A DNA stretch of 16,198 nt, from contig CAJVPJ010000817.1 of the NCBI GenBank assembly GCA_910592205.1, forward strand, positions 1 through 16,198, in the 5' to 3' direction. Shown here piece by piece: positions 9,964 through 16,198 of this stretch. The first letter of the stretch is position 1; each line of letters begins with the position of its first letter. The notes below the pieces were generated by a model. It did no database searches and was not told the origin of the DNA. It saw nothing but the letters and a program-made list of their open reading frames with translations. The DNA comes from Paraglomus occultum. Its lineage: Eukaryota > Glomeromycota > Glomeromycetes > Paraglomerales > Paraglomeraceae. Both the position numbers and the translations under genes were made by a program.

Positions 9964-11262
9964 TGGCAACTAGTTGATGCAATTATTTAATATTGACGGG
10001 AGTTAAATTAATATCGGGATGACATAATCACCCCATCACTCGAATTAATATTATGGCAGTATAATAATTAAAAAAAAACTATACCTCAGCCCAGTACAGC
10101 TTGGGTGTATAATATGAAGAGAAACTCTGTTAGGCGGAGATTACGAAATGTCTCAATATGTCGAGATCCAGTGCCATATAGTCGTATTATCTTTACGTAA
10201 TCGTGCGACCTCTGAAGCCTCGTTGGGCAGTCGAATGTTCATGGTTTGCCCACAATAATCCATATAACCATAAGTGTAGTATGTCCATCTTAAACTCTTA
10301 CGGCCAATGACATTACCCGGCAGAGCTGATCTATCTATGATAACAAGAACGCACTAATTGAGCGAGTAAAACGCGAATTAATAAAATTCCAGCGTGGAAA
10401 TCTATCGCCACTGCCTTACAGTCTCAATTTCTCGACACTCCGATTGGCACCAGATTAGTTGTAGTCAATTCCTTCAAGAACTAGATAATCTTGATTGTCT
10501 TGCATTGACACTATTGTTCATTAGAGTTACAATGAACAGGGTGCATTCTGATCGATCAGAGGCAAGTACGACTTATACTAGTCTGCATAAAGTGCATTCA
10601 AAGAAGCAGTAGACACAAATTGAACAACGTTATATATAATGATGACCTACACGTATCATGTTTTCAACACAAACTTACGTTCGTTATTTTAGTTTGCAAT
10701 ATAAATTGGTGATACGGTTAGTATACTTAAGCCGTGATTACGTTCAAACTTTCCGCTAAGCATTTCACCAACAAAGTTCTACAGGGTATTTGTTATTGTA
10801 TTTGTCAGCTTGCAAAGGAGTCTGCTCAAAACTGCGTAATTGAGAATTTATATATTAAAATGATCAATAAATACATGGCACTGCACTGTTAAATAACATA
10901 GGTTAGCGAATGCTACCGAAACTTTGTAACTCGCGACGTTGCGCTATAAAATTCTTTAACCCAAACCACAGCAAACCTTGACCCACCCATCATATCAATA
11001 ACAACAAGTCTCAGGACGACGTTTTTATTACATGGAAAATTGACGTGTTCATTATTCCCTTTATAGGATATGCCAAAGAACACAAGAATTATATTAATTG
11101 CTCAGCTTTGTAGGCAACTCACAAGTTACTTTTTAATTGGCTATCGTAGAGGTGAAAGAATAAAATTATACGAGAAAATTTATTTTAATTAGGTTGCAAT
11201 GTGTCATGTGGACAAATCTTCATCACAGTATCGTAAGCACGGAATGTATCGTCATGAAGGGT
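9964..11262. other. Intergenic region between convergent GLTP and ESS2 3' ends
   Basis: About 1.3 kb between two converging genes. Most has stops in all frames. One minus-strand stretch, 10353-10153, stays open for 66 codons and its translation (for example LRWTYYTYGYMDYCGQ) looks more protein-like than its surroundings. It has no clear start or partner exon. A plus-strand open frame at 10394-10612 begins at GTG and is not convincing. A poly-A run (nine A) lies near 10070. No RNA gene is recognised. Confidence 0.5.
11179..11184 (-). terminator. Candidate poly(A) signal of ESS2
   Basis: AATAAA on the minus strand lies about 80 nt downstream of the ESS2 stop codon. The assignment rests on position only. 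Confidence 0.3.
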
Positions 11263-13179
11263 TCACCCTAGCTTCTGTTTGCATATGCCTTTCCTACTAG
11301 GCGTGCCATATGAAGCTCTCAACTGGAGATCGACGTTAGTCTTTGGTTTCTTATGTGATTTACGCAACAATTGCTTTGCTGCTGGAGACAACATGGATAC
11401 TCGAAGCGGACTAGCAATTCTATTTTTTCAAGATGGTTAGTATCATGACATTCTGGGCCATTAATGTAACTTAATAAATGTTCTCACCTTGCAGATATCC
11501 CGGTGGGCGTCGAATTCCTCGGTGACTTCATCGGTGTAGTGCGCTTACGAATATTACGGGATGCGCTACTTGAAAGTGCCATCCCGATTATTTCTCGTCG
11601 GGGAGTAGGAGGTAATTGGAAAGCACGTCCTACAACAATGATATATAACGTGTATTATTAAAGCATTTCGTAGATCCAAGTAGACGTACACCGATCATCA
11701 GCCGTATCTTTACATACCAGGTGTCTGATCACCGCTAATTAGCAAAGGCGAGCCTTCTATCGTACCCCATGTCATTAGTTCTGAACTATCGAGCTGGGAA
11801 GGTGCCGGTGAGGGTGTTGCCGAAACAAACGCATATCCGCCAACTTTTGGTGTCCCGCTCATACTGCTAGCGGCTACAATATATTAAATCACAAAAGCCT
11901 TTAGAAAACAACATTCCAGCCATATGCGGACAACAAGCAAGAATAAAACAAATCAATGCGCACTTGGACTCGAAGTTAAACTTAACCCAGCAGCCATAGC
12001 AGCTGCTGCAGTGGCGGCCGCATGATTATTTATGTTCTACGCAAGACAGAGGAGGCAAACGTCAATGATCGATATTCTACAGATTCGGAAATACACAATT
12101 ATTTGACAATTCATATATCAAGGTGTTATTCAATTACCACTTCATCAGGTGATTCAAACCTCGTATTTGCGGGCGCTATCTGTTTTGGTGCGCACCTACT
12201 GTTTTCTTCAGGTTTATGGGGTTGGCCCTCCGGATAGAACATTAGCGCATTGGGTGGCTACATGCAACCAATTAGATTAGATATAAAGGAAAATCAAGAA
12301 ACAATCGGCCAGGCTACAATCCCAAACCAAATGATTACCTTTACCTGGCTCCCACCGCTGTTGCCTGATCCTTCAATAAGCTTTGGTTCATTTCCACTAC
12401 TTTCTAATAGTTTCTGTGGATTACTCTTTGACTCAAACATCCATTTTAACTTTTCCCTTCTTTCTTCGCTCTGTTTTCTCATCAATTCTGCGAAAGTGCG
12501 AAAAAAATCACATTGGTTAAGGATATCGTAGCGTATGGGCCATGCGTAGATATTGTTTTACGATGAGAATAAAGCGAAACAGCTGAATTCAAAAAATGAA
12601 CTGAAACAAAACACATAAAAAGAAGAGTTTTTCAAGAGTTTCCGCGCACAAAGGATATGAAGCGTTGTCTTCACTTGTATACTTGTCCTGGAATTTATCC
12701 AAAGACATGTCGGTATCTACGTGACTTTTGCTTGAAACGTCTGTTTCTACTACTCTTGACGCTGTGGTTCTCGGAGTGGGAACTGGTGAATCCCATTCAC
12801 CGCGAGGCGTCATTGTATCTCGAATTCTCGGGGTTGAAGCTAAAAAGGGTCACGAAATTTGAGTAAGATGCAAGTGTGGTACTACTAGCAGCTTGCTTGC
12901 GAAATCCCAACCGACAAACGAACCTGCTAGTTTCCTTTGCGGTGTTGCTATCTCTGTTAATCTTATTGTAGCTAGGCGCAACTGTTCGGGATCATTAGAA
13001 CTCAAAGCATCTAGGTATTCATTCTGCGCTTTCAGAGAAGCTACTGTAGGAAAGTAATCCCTAGCAATGATTTCGCTGATGGCTTCGGTGTATGTGTCCT
13101 CGTCAAGTATTTCTACCGGCTTTCTAGGCAATGTTGTCATTGACGTAGTAGCCGTTGATCTGGTTAAATCTTTTGACAT
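11263..13179 (-). CDS. ESS2: Spliceosome-associated protein ESS2 (DGCR14/ES2 family)
   Basis: Eight exons encode 401 aa: 13179-12924, 12839-12659, 12495-12345, 12257-12138, 12036-11987, 11866-11718, 11629-11488, 11419-11263. Family landmarks appear in order: ILDEDTYTEAISEIIARDYFP (residues 24-44), KYTSEDNASFAELM (138-151), a basic helix EERREKLKWMF, NALMFYPEG (199-207), a poly-Ala stretch, VGGYAFVSATPSPAP and LMTWGTIEGSPL, RRE near RAFQLPPTPRR, and a C-terminal LSPAAKQLL...LRASYGTPSR. Members are nuclear and found with late spliceosomal complexes. Human protein is 476 aa, so this one is somewhat short. Six introns are GT-AG; intron 2 is AT-AC and looks U12-type. Two boundaries are ambiguous: exon 3 may extend six nt (adding VK), and exon 6 may use a TAG acceptor six nt earlier with a different donor. 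The start is the first ATG in the open frame; another Met lies at residue 14. Confidence 0.93.
12496..12658 (-). other. U12-type AT-AC intron in ESS2 (minor spliceosome)
   Basis: The 163-nt intron begins ATATCCTTTG and ends CGCAC on the gene strand. A TCCTTAAC element at 12523-12516 matches the U12 branch-site consensus, with the presumed branch A at 12517, about 21 nt from the 3' end. Removing it joins GCT TC to T TTC GCA, giving YTSEDNAS-FAEL, the conserved family sequence, in phase 2. A GT donor exists at GTGCGC just downstream but puts the following exon out of frame. If the intron is retained, translation ends at a TGA at 12591-12589. Confidence 0.9.
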
Positions 13180-13254
13180 TATTAAGAACAAGACAGAAAG
13201 TATTGAGTATTTGGCGATCAAAATAACGCCATGCCATAGTATTGTATTGCCAAT

Positions 13255-13262
13255 ATCACGTG
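13255..13262 (-). promoter_or_regulatory. ATCACGTG box upstream of ESS2
   Basis: ATCACGTG on the plus strand, extended to the palindrome TCACGTGA, lies about 80 bp upstream of the ESS2 start codon. It matches the Cbf1-like consensus RTCACRTG known in yeasts. That such a factor acts here is inferred. Confidence 0.4.
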
Positions 13263-14100
13263 AATTTAAAGAAATTATCGTCTTTAATGAAATGATAGTT
13301 TAGCGTTCTTTACGAAGACAGTTTTTTCTCGCCATCGTTCTCTGTATCCATGGAAACTCTACAGCGCGCCTGGGCTTACTTGAGAGCGTAAATTATAATA
13401 AAAACGTTTACTATTCTTATTCTACGGAGAACATTAATTCCAATTACAATAGGGGCATTACTTCGACTTGGTGTTTTGATTAGCACTTATTTATCTTAAA
13501 CAAATATTATCGTTTTGAATAGTAATTAGACCGCGCTCCGTTATTCACGTTTCGCTCAGCGGAAAACTGCAACTGATCTGACGACCTTGTTATTGACCTT
13601 ATAATATATAACTTAATATTAGTTAAGTCGCAGTAGCTATCAATGATTAATTATCGATAGAAAGAATATACGATAGGATAAAGATCGTTTGTATTGTGTC
13701 AGATTAGCTATTGTCATCGAAATACGATCTCTAAATCAAATCTACTACTACATACTAAAATTACTACTGCGGGCGTCAGCAGGATAAACCATTGATATTA
13801 TAACAATTGAACGAAGATACTTATACTTCGAAATGCAGCTGCTTTAATGATCATAATTAACTTGGTAGAAATTGATGTCTTTTCTTGAATTTCTTTCAGG
13901 TATACCAATAACATTTATTCAGATGTAAACAATGTCTCACTAGTCTATACAACAATAACTTCGTACGGGTAATCGCATGTTATAGTCAGGATTAGTGAAT
14001 GAGCCTTATCTTAAAATGAAGAATTATTCCACATTTTATTATCTGTTTAATTCCTGTTTATTTACCAATTTTGTGTGGACAAAATGTCTCCACTAAACCA

Positions 14101-14122
14101 ATAATAATAAATAATAAATAAA
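14101..14122. repeat. ATA/AATA-rich microsatellite
   Basis: A short run of ataata and aataaata units in non-coding DNA downstream of the TPR-LRR gene. Nothing further can be said. Confidence 0.7.
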
Positions 14123-14354
14123 CATTAAATATGAAATACCAGTTATTACTACCTCCAGTAAGTCCTCTACTTGATAAAAATACACCCTGCACACATCATT
14201 AACACAATACATAATAGTAATACTAATATTAATATTGAATCACTATTCTCTAGTCTCAAGCATCACCACTCTTATATTTCCCCACTATTACTATTTCTCT
14301 TTTAGTAATAAGACAAGGAAGCATCCCTGCAAACATTGAAAATAAGTAGACATT

Positions 14355-15524
14355 TTAGAAAATAAGAGTCAAAGAGGAATTTGATTTTAAAGCCTTTCTC
14401 AAAACTGTTTCTCCTGTATATCCAATTAGATTACGTGAAAGATTCAAAGAAGTCAGAAATGAATTTGATTCCAGAGCCTTTACCAAAGCAATTGCTCCTG
14501 TATCTCCAATTTGATTCTGCTGTAGATCCAAAGAAGTCAGAAATGAATTTGATTCCAGAGCCTTTGCCAAAGCAATTGCTCCTGTACCTCCAATTTGATT
14601 AGACTGAAGATCCAAAGAAGTCAGAAATGAATTTGATTCCAGAGCCTTTGCCAAAGCAATTGCTCCTGTATTTCCAATTCGATTAGACTGAAGATTCAAA
14701 GAAGTCAGAAATGAATTTGATTCCAGAGCCTTTGCCAAAGCAATTGCTCCTGTATCTCCAATTAGATTACGTGAAAGATTCAAAGAAGTCAGAAATGAAT
14801 TTGATTCTAGAGCCTTTGCCAAAGCAGTTGCTCCTGCACCTTCAATTTGATTCCACTGGAGATCCAAAGAAGTCAGAAATGAATTTGATTCCAGGGCCTT
14901 TGCCAAAGCAATTGCTCCTGTACCTCCAATTTGATTAGACTGGAGATCCAAAGAAGTCAGAAATGAATTTGATTCCAAAGCCTTTGCCAAAGCAATTGCT
15001 CCTGTATCACCAATTTGATTCACCTGGAGATTCAAAAAAGTCAGAGTGGAATTTGATTCTAGAGCCTTTGCCAGAGCTGTTGCTCCTGTACCACTAATAT
15101 AGTTATATGAGAGATCCAAAAAACTCAGAGAGGAATTTGATTCTAGAGCTTTTGCCAAAGCTGTTGCTCCTGTATCTCCAATTTTATTCTGATAAAGATC
15201 CAAAAAAGTGAGAGATGAATTTAATTCTAGAGCCTTTGCCAAAGCTGTTGCTCCTGTAGTTCCAATTTGATTATGATAGAGATCTAAAGAAGTCAGAGAG
15301 GAATTTGATTCTAGAGCCTTTGCCAAAGCAGTTGCTCCTGCACCTTCAATTTGATTAGACTGTAGATTCAAAGAAGTCAGAGTGGAATTTGATTCTAAAG
15401 TCATTGCCAAAGCTATTGCTCCTGTATCTCCAATTTTATTTCCCTGGAAATTCAAAGAAGTCAGACAGGAATTGGTTTTCAAAATTTTTGCTAAAATTAT
15501 AGCTCCAGCATGTTTAATTTGATG
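14355..15524 (-). repeat. Tandem array of fourteen 84-bp LRR-coding units
   Basis: Units of 84 bp repeat 14 times, the last cut to 25 codons. Unit 1 (HQIKHAG...) is diverged. Units 2-6 differ moderately and carry Ser or Thr after ESN-S. Units 7-13 all carry ESNSFLTSL and are nearly identical in DNA. Units 7-10 correspond one to one with units 11-14, for example the attagattacgtgaaag segment at 14425 and again at 14761, exactly 336 bp apart. The pattern points to recent unequal crossing-over or gene conversion at the 3' end. Assembly collapse or expansion is possible in such an array. Confidence 0.9.
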
Positions 15525-16198
15525 TCTTTTAAAATCTAATAATGTAATTTGTTTTTGACAGTTATGTGCTTTCAATTGATCAAATAATGATGATAACTGT
15601 TTGTAAACAGTCTCATTTGGTTTGATTTTTAAAAACATATAAATGTCATTCAAAACTTTGTTGTACTTGCAAAAATCAAAATAGACAGCTGTTCTTATAC
15701 CTAATATGGTTTCATTATTTTCTGGCTGAATTTTTAATAATTTGCTAAAATCATTTATTGCATTATCATACTGTTTGAGTGCATAATAGATCTTTCCTCT
15801 TACTCTCAATGCCAATGTATGATCTGGTTCAACATTTAAGAATTTAGTCAAATTATCCAATGCATTGTCATACAAACTGCTATCACATCTGATAAGTTCC
15901 TGTTCCATTAAAACAAGCATATTGCCTGGATCCAGTCCCAATAATTCATCAAGATCATTTAATGCATTGTCATATTGCTCAAGTATAAGGCAAAGAAGCC
16001 CTCTTAGATATTGTGCTATTGTATCAGTTGGTTTAATTTGTAATAATTTGTTGAAATCTTTTAATGCATCCTCATACTGACATAGATTAGAATAGACAGT
16101 CCCTCTTGCTATCAGTGTGTTGGCATCATTTGGTTCAATCTCTAATAATTTGTCAAAATCTCTTAATGCTTTGTTAGACTCATTCAGTATAGAATAAA
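14355..16198 (-). CDS. TPR plus LRR (ribonuclease-inhibitor-like) repeat protein, 3' part, cut by window edge
   Basis: The frame is open from the right edge to TAA at 14357-14355, giving 613 visible residues and no intron. The first 200 or so residues are tetratricopeptide-like helical repeats of about 34 aa, each ending in LLxIxPxD (for example YEDALKDFNKLLQIKPTD and YDNAINDFSKLLKIQPEN). After a short linker (QKQITLLDF) come 14 leucine-rich repeats of 28 aa with the consensus NQIGDTGAIALAKALESNS and then xLTSLDLxx. This is the RNI/NLRC3 type of LRR. Both repeat kinds bind proteins. The combination recalls NLR-like or scaffold proteins abundant in arbuscular mycorrhizal fungi, but no NACHT, NB-ARC or kinase domain is visible. 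The N-terminus lies outside the window. Function is unknown. Confidence 0.88.
   Translation of the reverse strand, partial: YSILNESNKALRDFDKLLEIEPNDANTLIARGTVYSNLCQYEDALKDFNKLLQIKPTDTIAQYLRGLLCLILEQYDNALNDLDELLGLDPGNMLVLMEQELIRCDSSLYDNALDNLTKFLNVEPDHTLALRVRGKIYYALKQYDNAINDFSKLLKIQPENNETILGIRTAVYFDFCKYNKVLNDIYMFLKIKPNETVYKQLSSLFDQLKAHNCQKQITLLDFKRHQIKHAGAIILAKILKTNSCLTSLNFQGNKIGDTGAIALAMTLESNSTLTSLNLQSNQIEGAGATALAKALESNSSLTSLDLYHNQIGTTGATALAKALELNSSLTFLDLYQNKIGDTGATALAKALESNSSLSFLDLSYNYISGTGATALAKALESNSTLTFLNLQVNQIGDTGAIALAKALESNSFLTSLDLQSNQIGGTGAIALAKALESNSFLTSLDLQWNQIEGAGATALAKALESNSFLTSLNLSRNLIGDTGAIALAKALESNSFLTSLNLQSNRIGNTGAIALAKALESNSFLTSLDLQSNQIGGTGAIALAKALESNSFLTSLDLQQNQIGDTGAIALVKALESNSFLTSLNLSRNLIGYTGETVLRKALKSNSSLTLIF

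Larger units (their letters stand above)
13180..14354. other. Intergenic region upstream of ESS2 and downstream of the TPR-LRR gene
   Basis: About 1.2 kb of AT-rich DNA. An ATCACGTG box sits close to ESS2 and an AT-rich microsatellite at 14101-14122. The plus-strand open frame at 13067-13303 is mostly antisense to ESS2 exon 1 and is rejected. No gene, tRNA or transposon is seen. Confidence 0.55.

Noticed and set aside
11391-11640. Plus-strand ATG (MDTRSGLAILFFQD) with a GTTAGT donor and a second open segment, resembling a small two-exon gene
   Set aside because: It is exactly antisense to ESS2 exons 7 and 8, whose minus-strand translation matches the conserved family C-terminus in frame with clean splice sites.
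12014-12021. GCGGCCGC (NotI site), suggesting vector or cloning contamination
   Set aside because: It lies inside ESS2 exon 5, where it encodes part of a poly-Ala stretch in frame with the rest of the gene.
12589-12813. Unspliced ESS2 exon 2 reading frame (to TGA at 12589) as the true gene end
   Set aside because: It loses family conservation immediately after DNAS. The AT-AC junction restores FAELM and leads into five further conserved exons.
14381-14938. Plus-strand open frames with repeated LIPEPLPKQLLLYLQFD units
   Set aside because: They are the antisense shadow of the 84-bp LRR-coding repeats.
1-16198. CRISPR array, bacterial operon, tRNA or rRNA genes
   Set aside because: No spacer-repeat array, no Shine-Dalgarno-led operon structure and no cloverleaf-type or rRNA-like sequence was seen. 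The splice structure is clearly eukaryotic, and the only regular array encodes LRRs.

Overview
The window looks like nuclear DNA of an early-diverging fungus, most likely an arbuscular mycorrhizal fungus (Glomeromycotina, Rhizophagus-like). The evidence is AT-rich sequence, short and frequent spliceosomal introns (about 70-190 nt, one of 410 nt), four conserved fungal housekeeping genes, and at both ends large intron-poor genes of kinds that are expanded in that lineage: a helical protein leading into a degenerate RING/U-box-like motif, and a TPR plus ribonuclease-inhibitor-type LRR protein. The lineage is inferred from recognition, not from a search.

Layout from left to right. (1) 1-1704, minus: 5' part of a lineage-type gene with one intron, running off the left edge. 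(2) 1705-2930: divergent intergenic region with a TATA-like element, two CACGTG boxes and an 18-bp inverted repeat. (3) 2931-5499, plus: ADA2, the SAGA/ADA transcriptional adaptor, 10 exons, 445 aa (ZZ finger, SANT, ADA core, SWIRM). (4) 5982-6976, minus: PRE1/PSMB2-type 20S proteasome beta-4 subunit, 2 exons, 194 aa, convergent with ADA2. (5) 6977-8927: long AT-rich non-coding stretch. (6) 8928-9963, plus: glycolipid transfer protein (GLTP), 5 exons, 197 aa. (7) 9964-11262: non-coding except for one short coding-like open stretch. (8) 11263-13179, minus: ESS2 (DGCR14/ES2 family), a spliceosome-associated protein, 8 exons, 401 aa. (9) 13180-14354: AT-rich intergenic DNA. (10) 14355-16198, minus: 3' part of a TPR-LRR gene ending in 14 near-identical 84-bp LRR units.

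I rebuilt the multi-exon genes by hand from splice sites, reading phase and family conservation. No transcript data were available, so individual boundaries are predictions.

The most striking signal is intron 2 of ESS2. It has the hallmarks of a minor-spliceosome (U12-type) AT-AC intron: an ATATCCTTT 5' splice site, a TCCTTAAC branch element and an AC 3' end. Removing exactly this segment restores the conserved family motif around YTSEDNASF, and no GT-AG choice I tried does so. A gene for a spliceosomal protein therefore appears to depend on the minor spliceosome. The second signal is the LRR array, whose last eight units form a four-unit (336-bp) higher-order repeat, with variation confined to a few positions per unit. 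The four housekeeping genes do not form a pathway or operon; they are ordinary eukaryotic neighbours. Three of them share an ATCACGTG box within about 80-230 bp of their start codons.
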